Part shown: positions 1 to 8,114 of the stretch, one piece after another | How the letters are laid out: every line of letters starts with the position of its first letter | How positions within the stretch are numbered: the first letter of the stretch is position 1 | Source: CAYSCX01 sp964429575 | GTDB taxonomy: Bacteria; Desulfobacterota; Binatia; Binatales; Binataceae | DNA: 64,000 bases | Direction: 5' to 3' | Assembly: GCA_964429575.1 (NCBI GenBank) | Contig: CAYSCX010000005.1 | Span: 86,552-150,551 of the forward strand | Program-made: the position numbers and the translations under genes | Notes under the pieces: generated by a model | Told to the model about the DNA's origin: nothing | Seen by the model: only the letters and a program-made list of their open reading frames with translations | Databases searched by the model: none

Positions 1-51
1 TACTCGCGATCACGAACACACAGCTGTGGCTGCTCATGGAGTTGGCGCGCG

Positions 52-279
52 GTGACTCCGGAAGAACGCAACGACATTGCGGCGAATTCGCGCGAGGGTT
101 GGAGCGTGCCCAAGCCCGAGCGCCTCCCAGCGCTTACCTATGCGCCCGCCGCACTCGCGCTCGGAATTACATTCGCCTGTTTCGGCGTGCTCACGTCTTA
201 TCTGTTCTGCTGGGTCGGAGTTGGACTGATGACGCTCGCGATCTGGAGATGGGTTGGAGAACTAGTGCGTGGCGAATGA
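52..279 (+). CDS. Small membrane protein, cytochrome c oxidase subunit IV-like
   Basis: A 75-residue protein with a charged N-terminus beginning MTPEER, followed by two closely spaced hydrophobic segments (about residues 28-48 and 50-66) and ending GELVRGE. This plan matches the small subunit IV-like proteins encoded beside cytochrome oxidases and bc complexes; the role is inferred from that layout and from the Rieske and cytochrome b genes that follow. The GTG start at 52 overlaps a TGA at 53-55, which may end an upstream gene in frame 2 that is cut by the window edge. Its own stop overlaps the Rieske start by 11 bp, so the genes are probably cotranslated. No metal-binding motif is visible. 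The gene is likely real; the subunit name is tentative. Confidence 0.65.
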   Translation: MTPEERNDIAANSREGWSVPKPERLPALTYAPAALALGITFACFGVLTSYLFCWVGVGLMTLAIWRWVGELVRGE

Positions 280-787
280 AACCAAAAAAGAGGGTGCCGG
301 CGAACCGCTCAGCCCGCAGCGGCGCCGCTTCCTTGCGCGCCTGAGTATCGCGGCCGGCGCGGTTGCCGTTGCGATGGTTGGAGTTCCCGTGGTCGGTTTT
401 ATCATTGGGCCGCTGCTCCGCAAGATGCCCGAAACCTGGCGCGCCATTGGTCCCGTCCAGAATTTTGCGATCGGCGAAACCGTGAAGGTGAGCTTCCGCG
501 ACCCGACGCCGCTCGCATGGGCGGGAATCACCGCGGAAACCGGCGCATGGCTCCGCCGTGACAGCGACAGCGAGTTCACCGCCTTCGCGCTCAACTGCAC
601 GCATCTTGGTTGCCCGGTGCGCTGGCTCGACAAAGCCAACCTCTTCATATGCCCGTGTCACGGCGGCGTCTTTTACCGCGACGGTGGCGTTGCGGGCGGT
701 CCTCCGCCGCGCCCGCTCTTCAAATACGCGGTCAGAATCAACCACGGCCAGGTCGAGATTCTCGCTGGCCCCGTGAAGATCGGCTAG
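269..787 (+). CDS. qcrA: Rieske [2Fe-2S] iron-sulfur protein of a cytochrome bc complex
   Basis: A 172-residue Rieske protein that carries electrons from quinol to the c-type heme of the bc complex on the outer face of the inner membrane. The cluster ligands are plain: CTHLGC (C110, H112, C115) and CPCHGG (C128, H131), with the second Cys of each box (C115, C130) available for the disulfide typical of the family. The N-terminus has a twin-arginine-type sequence (RRRFLARL) followed by one hydrophobic helix at about residues 26-48, as expected for a Tat-inserted, membrane-anchored Rieske protein. The start is GTG inside the preceding gene. The cytochrome b gene follows after 12 bp. The call is secure; whether the complex is bc1-like or b6f-like depends on the partner. 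Confidence 0.95.
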   Translation: MANETKKEGAGEPLSPQRRRFLARLSIAAGAVAVAMVGVPVVGFIIGPLLRKMPETWRAIGPVQNFAIGETVKVSFRDPTPLAWAGITAETGAWLRRDSDSEFTAFALNCTHLGCPVRWLDKANLFICPCHGGVFYRDGGVAGGPPPRPLFKYAVRINHGQVEILAGPVKIG

Positions 788-799
788 CCCGGACGCTGC

Positions 800-2221
800 G
801 TGCTGAAACGGCTGCTCATCCAGTTGCGCGACGCTTTCGAGGAGCGCACCGGGCTTGGCAAGGTCCTCGCCGACCTCGCCAGCCATCCGGTGCCGCCGGA
901 CACGGGCTGGTGGTATGTGTTCGGCAGCGCGACGCTGGTCGCATTTGCGATTCAAGTCGTCACCGGCATGGCGCTCGCGACCGCCTACATCTCATCGAGC
1001 GGCGACGCGTACCAGGCGCTCGAGTTCATCACCAACCAGGCGCTGCTCGGCAACCTGCTCCGCGGGATGCACTACTTCGGCGCGTCCGCGATGGTGCTGC
1101 TGGTCGGCATCCACATGGCGCAGGTCTTCTTGATGGGATGCTACAAGTACCCGCGCGAAGTGAACTGGCTGACCGGCGTCGTCCTGCTCTTCCTCACGCT
1201 CGGGATGGGATTCACCGGTCAGTTGCTCCGCTGGGACCAGAACGCAGTGTGGTCGGTGATGGTCGGCGCGCAGCAGGCCGGCCGCACGCCGATCATCGGT
1301 GAAGCGCTCGCGTTTTTCATTCTCGGTGGCAAGACCCTTGGCGGCGCGACGCTCTCGCGCTTCTTCGCTGCCCACGTGTTCTTCATTCCGGCGGTCATCT
1401 TTCTCATCGTCGCGATCCATCTGTATCTCGTCATTCACGACGGCATCTCGGAGCCGCCAGTCGCCGGCGAACCGGTGGAACCTGCCGCCTACCGCTCCCG
1501 CTACGAGAAGTTGATCAAAGAACGGGGCGTCGCATTCTGGCCCGATGTGGCCTGGCGCGACGCCGTCGCGGCGTTGCTCGTCGTCGCGTCCGTCGTATTG
1601 CTCGCGTGGATCGTCGGTCCGCCGCAGCTCGACCTGCCTCCCGATCCCAGCGCACTCGCCCGCGACCCGCGCCCCGACTGGTACCTGGTCTGGTACTACG
1701 CGGTGCTCGCACTGATTCCGCACGGACTGACCACCTGGGTTATCCTGCTCGCACCGCTGGTCGGAATTCTCGTGCTGATCTCCGTGCCGTTCATCTCAAA
1801 TCGAGGTGAGCGCCATCCGCTTCGACGTCCGTGGGCTATCGGCGCCGTCCTGATGATTGTGATGATGATCGCGACGCTCTGGATCGAGGGGACGCGCGCG
1901 CCGTGGTCGCCCGACCTCGACGCCAAACCGCTCCCCGCGCACGTAGTCGGCACTACCACCGGCCCACTCGCAGCGGCCGCGAAACTCTTTTACGACCGCG
2001 GCTGCGAGTACTGCCACGAAATCGACGGCTACGGCGGCAAGCGCGGCCCCGACCTCACCTACATCGGCGACCGGCTCGACAAGTCCCAAATCGTAATCAC
2101 GATAATGAACGGCGGCTACAACATGCCCGCCTACGCAAGCGTGCTCACGCCCGAGGAAGTCGAAGACCTCTCGATCTTTCTAAGCGCGCGAAAGCGCCGA
2201 TACTCCGCCGCCGCCCGCTGA
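800..2221 (+). CDS. Cytochrome b fused to a C-terminal c-type cytochrome domain
   Basis: A 473-residue quinol-oxidising subunit. The N-terminal part is cytochrome b with two pairs of heme ligands, H91/H105 and H192/H207. The second pair is 15 residues apart, the spacing of cytochrome b6 rather than of mitochondrial-type cytochrome b (14). PDWYLVWYY near residue 295 corresponds to the PEWY quinol-site motif. After several more transmembrane helices, a CEYCH heme c motif (C402, C405, H406) opens a short monoheme domain, with the methionine of NMPAY a likely sixth ligand. The fusion replaces a separate cytochrome c1 or f gene, and none is seen nearby. The start is GTG, 12 bp after the Rieske stop. 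Together with the two upstream genes it forms the end of a respiratory operon. Confidence 0.93.
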   Translation: MLKRLLIQLRDAFEERTGLGKVLADLASHPVPPDTGWWYVFGSATLVAFAIQVVTGMALATAYISSSGDAYQALEFITNQALLGNLLRGMHYFGASAMVLLVGIHMAQVFLMGCYKYPREVNWLTGVVLLFLTLGMGFTGQLLRWDQNAVWSVMVGAQQAGRTPIIGEALAFFILGGKTLGGATLSRFFAAHVFFIPAVIFLIVAIHLYLVIHDGISEPPVAGEPVEPAAYRSRYEKLIKERGVAFWPDVAWRDAVAALLVVASVVLLAWIVGPPQLDLPPDPSALARDPRPDWYLVWYYAVLALIPHGLTTWVILLAPLVGILVLISVPFISNRGERHPLRRPWAIGAVLMIVMMIATLWIEGTRAPWSPDLDAKPLPAHVVGTTTGPLAAAAKLFYDRGCEYCHEIDGYGGKRGPDLTYIGDRLDKSQIVITIMNGGYNMPAYASVLTPEEVEDLSIFLSARKRRYSAAAR

Positions 2222-2239
2222 TACGCCAGCTTCACCCAC

Positions 2240-2497
2240 CAGGGTGTTGAGGAGAGCTGCGCGGTCCGCCCTCTCCGACCTCTCCCTGTCCACGTAGGGG
2301 CGCATGGCCGTGCGCCCTTCCCTCCACCAACCCGACCAACGGGAACGATCCTCCAGCCAACCTTCGACTTCCTGCGCTTGGCAGTCGCCTCTCTCGCCGC
2401 GGTCCGGTTCCCCTTCTCACAGTTCCCCTTCCCTTTAGGGAAGGGGTCAGGGGTTAGGTAGGTCGCGGCTCGCTACGCTCTCCCTGACTTGGGACAG
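2240..2497. repeat. Composite intergenic repeat cluster
   Basis: The 313-bp gap before the kinase gene holds no gene but several repeat modules shared with other gaps in this window. In order these are a CAGGGTGTTGAG end sequence, a GTAGGGGCGCATGGCCGTGC module with an internal palindrome, an ACCCGACCAACGGGAACG module, and CTTCCCTTTAGGGAAG followed by GGGGTCAGGGGTTAGGT. Related modules recur at 11430, 11850 and 54003-54570. They look like non-coding, REP- or MITE-like dispersed repeats. Confidence 0.75.
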
Positions 2498-2783
2498 GCC
2501 GAATACTGTCGATGCGCTTAGCAAGACTCGTTAGGTGGCGATGAGCGACAAGGGTCTGCGAGTCACCGTCGGAAATTTGCCGCCGACGCGATCTCGGCGG
2601 TGGGCACCCGACGCCTGCCATCACCGCTCAAACGTAGCAGTTGCCTTCGCCTGCCCGTCAAAGCGGTGTGCTGCTTCATATTGGCCGGAACGGCGCCGGC
2701 GCAGTATCCGAAAAATCGAGCGTTGGCACGCCATGCATATCGTCGAGCGGAGAGGAACGTCCCGTGCGGTCGGAGGAGGAGGA

Positions 2784-5465
2784 ATGGCGATGTCAGAGGC
2801 GCGCGATCGCGGCGTCCCGGTAAAGGACACTCCACCGGCGCCGGCGCTCGGACGGCTCGTAGTTCGCACGCCGCCCCGGCAAGGATTGCCACGCTCGCGC
2901 AAAGGTGCGGCTGCCGACGCCGCGGTCAACCCACACTCGGAGGCGGCAGGTGAGAACATCGAATCGCCAGCGCCGGTCGCATCCGCAGACGCGGTCGCAC
3001 ATCCGTTTGCCGCTGACGATCTCTCATTCCTTAAGCTCGTTCTTGCAAGCGTGGGTGCGGCGATCCTCGTGTTGGACCGCAAAGGCGGTGCGGTGTTCGT
3101 GAACCGCGAGGCCCATGAGTTGTTTCGCGTTTCCGGCGAGCCCGGCGCCGGGATTGAGGTCGAGGCTCCCATGCTCCAGCTCGCCGCTGACGGAGTCACC
3201 CCGCTCGACCCGCGAGATCGTCCCATCATGCGCGCTCTCGTCGGCGAGCTGGTTGACGGCGAAGAGATCTGCATTCGCCACGCCGGGAGCGATGCGCCTC
3301 AGTGGCTCATGGCCAACGCCCGGCCGATCGTCGGCCCCGACGCCCGCATACTCGGCGCGGTCGGCCTGTACATCCGTATCGATTCACCCAAGGCGCGCAA
3401 AAAATCGCTCCTGAAGGCGCGCGACGCAGCCCTCATCGCTGCCGGCGCCAAGACCGAGTTCATGGCTAACATGAGCCACGAAATCCGCACCCCGCTGAGC
3501 GCGATCGTCGGAATGACCCGCCTGCTGCTCGATTCCAAGCTCTCCGCCGAGCAGCGCGAGTTTGCTGAAACCGTGGGCCTTAGCGTCGATTCGCTGATCT
3601 CCATAGTCAACGATGTCCTCGATTTCTCCAAGATCACCGCGGGCAAGCTCAAGCTGGAGACGGTCGAGTTCAGCCCGATCGGGGTCATCGAAAGCGTCGT
3701 TGAGACGTTCGCCGCGCAAGCCCTCGCCAAACACATTGAGCTCGCCTCCACTGTCCACGGCGAGGTGCCCACCGCGGTCATCGGCGACCCCTCGCGCCTG
3801 CGCCAGGTGCTCACCAATCTCGTCGGCAACGCGATCAAGTTCACCGAGCACGGAAGCGTGCTCGTCGAGCTCAACCGCGAACCCGTCACCGCGGATCAAG
3901 TCGTGCTCCGCTTCAGCGTGCGCGACACCGGTATCGGAATTTCGCGCGCCGATCAGCGCCGTCTCTTTCAGCCTTTCTCCCAGGCCGAAACCTCTACCAC
4001 TCGAATGTACGGTGGCACCGGGCTTGGCCTCGCCATCTGTACGCGTCTCGTCGAGCTCATGTCCGGTTCAATCGGTGTCCAAAGCGCGCCGGGCGAGGGC
4101 TCCACGTTCTGGTTCACCGTCCCGTTTCACACTCCCGACACCGCATCGACGCTCGCCGATGAAGCCGTCGCCGAACTTGCCGGCCTTCGAGTGTTGATCG
4201 CCGATGACAGCAGGTTCGTCGCATCGGCGTTGTGCCAACAGCTCGTCTCGTGGAGCCTTGATTCCGAACGCGCAAGCTCCGCCGCCGAAACGCTCGACCT
4301 GCTCCGCGCTGCTGCCGCCGGGCACCGCCCGTTCGACGTCGTCCTCATCGGGACTGAGATCGGCGGTGGCGGCGCAATCGCGCTCGCCAAAACCATCCGC
4401 TCGGCGCCCGACGTTGGCCGGCCGCGCTTGGTCGCGACCTACCCGCTTGGGCACCGCCCCAATGAACGCCAGATGCGCGACGCCGGCCTGTGTTCGTGGA
4501 TCGCCAAGCCGATGCGCCCGTCACAGCTCTTGAACCGCCTTGCCGGGGCGATGGCGCAAACCCACAGCGCGAACGTCCGCGCTCCGACCGCCGCCGACAC
4601 CGTGAGGGCCCCCTCGCGCCGCCGCACCGCACTGCTCTCTGACCAGCAACGCAATGATGCGCGCATCCTGCTCGCCGAAGATCACGCCATCAATCAGCGC
4701 GTCGCGCTCATGATGCTCAAGAAGCTCGGCTATCACGCGCATGCGGTCGCAAACGGCCGCGAGGTCATCAACGCGCTCAACACGCATCCTTATGACCTCG
4801 TGCTCATGGACTGCCAAATGCCCGATCTCGACGGCTACGAAGCGACCCGCCGGATCCGCCAGACGGCGGCCGAGTATCGGCACATCCCGATCGTGGGCGT
4901 TACCGCTCATGCCCTCGAAGGCGATCGCGAGAAATGTCTTGCCGCCGGAATGGATGATTACTTGACCAAGCCCATCCTGCCCGAAAAGCTGGGCGAGACT
5001 GTCGAACGCTGGCTTGCGCATTGTGCCGCGCGCAATCTCTCGCCCGGCAACGGGCAGCCGACCGCGCCTAACCCGTCAAATTCATCAACGGAGCGCACCG
5101 TTGATGTTTCTCTGATCGAAGCCATCGGCGGGTCCGGCCCGTCGGGCGATGCTTCCTTCGTTGGCGAGCTTATCGACGCGTTCCTCGAAGACCTCGACAC
5201 CCGCATCGCGCAAATAAAATCTGACCTCGCCGATTGTGAACTGGTCCGCATCACGCACAACGCCCACGCGCTCAAGGGCAGCGCCGGTCATTTCGGAGCC
5301 GCCGCGCTGATCTGCCGGCTCGCCACACTCGAAACCTTGGTGCGTGAAGATCGACGCGATCAGATTGCGGCGGCAATTGGTGCGGTCGAACGCGAGGCCG
5401 CATCAGTGAAGCGCGCGCTCGTGGCGATCCGTCCCCGCCGCTCCCATCGCGAAACGGACAAGTGA
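2784..5465 (+). CDS. Hybrid histidine kinase (PAS-HisKA-HATPase-REC-REC-HPt)
   Basis: A cytoplasmic phosphorelay kinase of 893 residues from the chosen start. Domains in order: a Pro/Ala-rich N-terminus; a PAS-like sensor (about 80-200); HisKA with the phospho-acceptor H232 in NMSHEIRTPL; an ATPase domain with NLVGNAIKF, DTGIGIS and GGTGLGLAI boxes; a first receiver that keeps the Asp pair (IADDS) and the AKP lysine but has Gly523 where the acceptor Asp should be; a normal receiver with D676 in LMDCQMPDLDG; and an HPt domain with H828 in NAHALKGSAGHFG. The ATG at 2784 is chosen because it follows a strong GGAGGAGG; an in-frame GTG at 2535 would add 83 unconvincing residues. Its stop overlaps the next start by 4 bp. 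It is a paralogue of the gene at 8111. Confidence 0.92.
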   Translation: MAMSEARDRGVPVKDTPPAPALGRLVVRTPPRQGLPRSRKGAAADAAVNPHSEAAGENIESPAPVASADAVAHPFAADDLSFLKLVLASVGAAILVLDRKGGAVFVNREAHELFRVSGEPGAGIEVEAPMLQLAADGVTPLDPRDRPIMRALVGELVDGEEICIRHAGSDAPQWLMANARPIVGPDARILGAVGLYIRIDSPKARKKSLLKARDAALIAAGAKTEFMANMSHEIRTPLSAIVGMTRLLLDSKLSAEQREFAETVGLSVDSLISIVNDVLDFSKITAGKLKLETVEFSPIGVIESVVETFAAQALAKHIELASTVHGEVPTAVIGDPSRLRQVLTNLVGNAIKFTEHGSVLVELNREPVTADQVVLRFSVRDTGIGISRADQRRLFQPFSQAETSTTRMYGGTGLGLAICTRLVELMSGSIGVQSAPGEGSTFWFTVPFHTPDTASTLADEAVAELAGLRVLIADDSRFVASALCQQLVSWSLDSERASSAAETLDLLRAAAAGHRPFDVVLIGTEIGGGGAIALAKTIRSAPDVGRPRLVATYPLGHRPNERQMRDAGLCSWIAKPMRPSQLLNRLAGAMAQTHSANVRAPTAADTVRAPSRRRTALLSDQQRNDARILLAEDHAINQRVALMMLKKLGYHAHAVANGREVINALNTHPYDLVLMDCQMPDLDGYEATRRIRQTAAEYRHIPIVGVTAHALEGDREKCLAAGMDDYLTKPILPEKLGETVERWLAHCAARNLSPGNGQPTAPNPSNSSTERTVDVSLIEAIGGSGPSGDASFVGELIDAFLEDLDTRIAQIKSDLADCELVRITHNAHALKGSAGHFGAAALICRLATLETLVREDRRDQIAAAIGAVEREAASVKRALVAIRPRRSHRETDK

Positions 5466-7681
5466 TCGCGATGCCGATCACGTCGCCTCGGAGCTTCGCG
5501 TGGCCAATCTGGGCCGGCTTCGCACTGACGCTGGCGACCCTGGCCGTCGTCGGCGCGGTTTCATACCGGACCACCGCCGACGTCGCAGCCAGTAGCAGCC
5601 TGGTCGGCCGCACTCACGTTGTGATCGAGACGCTTCAGGAGTTACAGACAGCCATCGACGCGGCCGAGAGCCGTCACCGCGGATACTTGCTCACCGGCGA
5701 TCCATACTTCCGCAGGCCGGCGGCCCCCGAGGTGGCCGTAACGGCCGAGCGGCTCATCGAGAAAGCGCGTAACCTGATTCGAGATCAAAATCAGCAACGG
5801 CGCCTTGAGCTGCTTCGCCCGCTAATCGCGGCGCGACTCACGCTTTTCGATCAAATCCTCGCGGTTCGAGATGCCGACGGACTTCAAGCTTCCGTTCGCT
5901 ACATCGTGGCGCACCGCCCATGGGTAGTCACGGCCACCATCAAGCAGCGGATCGGCGAGGCGATTGCCGAAGAGCACCGGCTGCTCGACGAGCGCGATAG
6001 CGGCGCGCGTGCAACCGCGCGCACCGCGCTGAATGTGGACGTGTACGGCACCTTGGCAGCCCTCGCGTTCGTGCTGTTCGCTGGCGTGTTCATTCAGCGC
6101 GCGCTTTCCAGGCGCCGCGAGGCGGCTTTCCTTGCCGAGCAACGCACCGCGGCGCTCGAACAGTCCGAGCGCGAACTTCAGTTGCAAATCACAATGGTCC
6201 AGCGGGGTAGGGCCCGTTTCGGCCAACTCCTGGCGACCGCCCCGGATGCGATGGTGGCGATTAACGAGAGCGGTAAAGTCGCCCTGTTTAACGGCCTCGC
6301 TGAACAGGTCTTCGGCTACTCCGCCGCGGAGGTTGTAGGCAGACCGATCGAGTTGCTGCTGCCCGAGCGTTTCCGCTCTCGTCACGAGGGCCACCGGACC
6401 GGTTTCTTCGCCGATCCACGCCCGCGTCTGATGGGCGAGGGACTCGACCTGTTCGCACGACGCAAGGACGGCACGGAATTTCCCGCGGATGTGCAGCTGA
6501 GTCCGATCGAGAGCGACAATGGAATGCTCGTTCTGAGCACGATTCGCGATCTGACCGAACGCAAGCGCGCTCAGCAGACGCAGGCGCTGCTCGCATCGCT
6601 CGTTGAGACCTCACAATACGCCATCGTCACGCACAACATCGATGGTGTGGTGACGACGTGGAACGAGGGCGCAGAGCGGCTCTACGGCCGTAATCAAACC
6701 GAGGTCATCGGCCGATCGGTGGACGAGATGATTCCGCCCCAGGAGTCCGCCAACATCGCGGGACACTACCAGAGCTTGAAGGACGGACAGGGCATGCAGG
6801 AATTTGAGACCCGGCTGCTGAGGAAGGACGGCGCGCTGGTCGAAGTATCCATGGCGATGTCCCCGATCCACGACGCGCGCGGAATCATCGTCGCGTATTC
6901 AACGCTTAGCAACGATATCACCGAGCGCAAGCGCGCCGAGCGTGCCTTGCTCGATAGGTCGGAGGAACTCGCACGCTCCAACGCCGAACTCGAGCAATTC
7001 GCCTACGCGGCCTCGCACGACCTCCAGGAGCCGCTCCGAATGGTCGCGAGCTACGTCGAGCTGCTCGCGCGCCGTTACAAGGGCCGCCTCGATAACGATG
7101 CTGACGAGTTCATCAACTTCGCGGTTGACGGCGCGCGGAGAATGAAACGGCTCATCAACGATCTGCTTACCTACTCGCGGGCGGGACGTGGCCGCGCGCT
7201 GGAACCGGTCCGCCTCGACGAGGCTGTGCAACACGCGCTGACCAATCTCGCGCTGAACATCGAAGAAACCGGGGCCATGGTTACTTGTGATGCAATGCCA
7301 ACCGTGAGCGGTGACGAATCGCAACTCACCGAGCTTGTGCAAAATCTGGTCGCCAACGCGATTAAATTCTGCGGGGAAAACCCGCCCGCCGTCCACATCT
7401 CGGCTGCGCGCAAAGGTTCGTCGTGGCTCATCTCGGTGCGCGACAACGGCATCGGCATCTCATCCGAATACGCCGAACGGATCTTCGTGATGTTTCAGCG
7501 CCTCCACGGCCCATCGGATTACCCCGGAACCGGAATCGGCCTTGCCATCTGCAAACGGATCGTCGAGCGCCACGGCGGGAAGATCTGGATGGAATCGCTT
7601 CCGGGGCAGGGGACGACATTCTACTTCACATTGCCCGCCAGGGCGGGAGACGGGGACCATGCAAAAGAACATCAGAGCTAA
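5462..7681 (+). CDS. Membrane sensor histidine kinase (CHASE3-PAS-PAS-HisKA-HATPase)
   Basis: A 739-residue sensor. One transmembrane helix near residues 17-37 and a second near 196-213 bracket a CHASE3-type periplasmic domain, recognised by the ETLQEL...AESRHRGYLLTGD signature. Two PAS domains follow (about 255-375 and 378-495), each ending in an ITERKRA- or LTERKRA-type linker, then a phytochrome-style HisKA with H519 in YAASHDLQEPLRM, and an ATPase domain with NLVANAIKF, DNGIGI and GTGIGLAI. Kinases with this HisKA type usually pair with single-domain Rcp1-like regulators, and one is encoded immediately downstream with overlapping ends. The GTG start lies in GTGA with the upstream stop. 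The protein is the likely membrane entry point of this signalling cluster; its ligand cannot be read from sequence. Confidence 0.93.
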   Translation: MIAMPITSPRSFAWPIWAGFALTLATLAVVGAVSYRTTADVAASSSLVGRTHVVIETLQELQTAIDAAESRHRGYLLTGDPYFRRPAAPEVAVTAERLIEKARNLIRDQNQQRRLELLRPLIAARLTLFDQILAVRDADGLQASVRYIVAHRPWVVTATIKQRIGEAIAEEHRLLDERDSGARATARTALNVDVYGTLAALAFVLFAGVFIQRALSRRREAAFLAEQRTAALEQSERELQLQITMVQRGRARFGQLLATAPDAMVAINESGKVALFNGLAEQVFGYSAAEVVGRPIELLLPERFRSRHEGHRTGFFADPRPRLMGEGLDLFARRKDGTEFPADVQLSPIESDNGMLVLSTIRDLTERKRAQQTQALLASLVETSQYAIVTHNIDGVVTTWNEGAERLYGRNQTEVIGRSVDEMIPPQESANIAGHYQSLKDGQGMQEFETRLLRKDGALVEVSMAMSPIHDARGIIVAYSTLSNDITERKRAERALLDRSEELARSNAELEQFAYAASHDLQEPLRMVASYVELLARRYKGRLDNDADEFINFAVDGARRMKRLINDLLTYSRAGRGRALEPVRLDEAVQHALTNLALNIEETGAMVTCDAMPTVSGDESQLTELVQNLVANAIKFCGENPPAVHISAARKGSSWLISVRDNGIGISSEYAERIFVMFQRLHGPSDYPGTGIGLAICKRIVERHGGKIWMESLPGQGTTFYFTLPARAGDGDHAKEHQS

Positions 7682-8114
7682 ACCCGCGAATATCCTGCTG
7701 GTTGAGGACAATCCGGGCGACGTGAGGTTGACCGTGGAGATCTTCACGGAGGGCAAGGTCATCAACAGCCTGGCGGTGGTCTCGGACGGCGTCGAAGCGA
7801 TGGAGTTTATGCGCCGGCAAGGGCGCCACTCCCGCGCGATGCGTCCGGATCTGGTCCTGCTCGATCTCAACCTGCCCCGCAAGGATGGCCGCACCGTACT
7901 TGCGGAAATGAAGGCCGATCCCGACCTGAGGCGAATCCCGGTCGTGATCCTCACGACCTCGCAGGCCGAGTCGGACATCCTAAAGAGCTACGAGTCCCAC
8001 GCGAATTGCTACATCAGCAAGCCGGTCGCGCTCGAGGAATTTATCGACGTGGTGCGCCAGATCGAGGGCTTCTGGCTCACCATCGTCAAGCTGCCCTCGG
8101 ACCAAACAGCATGA
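7659..8114 (+). CDS. Single-domain response regulator, Rcp1-like
   Basis: A stand-alone receiver of 151 residues. It has the acidic pair in LLVEDNPGD, the phospho-acceptor D69 in LLDLNLPRKDG, the conserved Thr in ILTTSQ and the Lys in ISKPV. EDNPGD and the extended alpha4 region are typical of Rcp1-type regulators that serve phytochrome-like kinases, matching the kinase just upstream. It has no output domain, so it probably passes phosphate on to an HPt domain such as those of the neighbouring hybrids, or acts by protein contact. The ATG lies within the last 23 bp of the kinase gene, and the stop overlaps the next start as ATGA. Confidence 0.93.
   Translation: MQKNIRAKPANILLVEDNPGDVRLTVEIFTEGKVINSLAVVSDGVEAMEFMRRQGRHSRAMRPDLVLLDLNLPRKDGRTVLAEMKADPDLRRIPVVILTTSQAESDILKSYESHANCYISKPVALEEFIDVVRQIEGFWLTIVKLPSDQTA

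Noticed and set aside
2535..2783. An 83-residue N-terminal extension of the first hybrid kinase from GTG 2535
   Set aside because: The residues are low-complexity and lack a domain, and the GGAGGAGG directly before the ATG at 2784 marks the true start.
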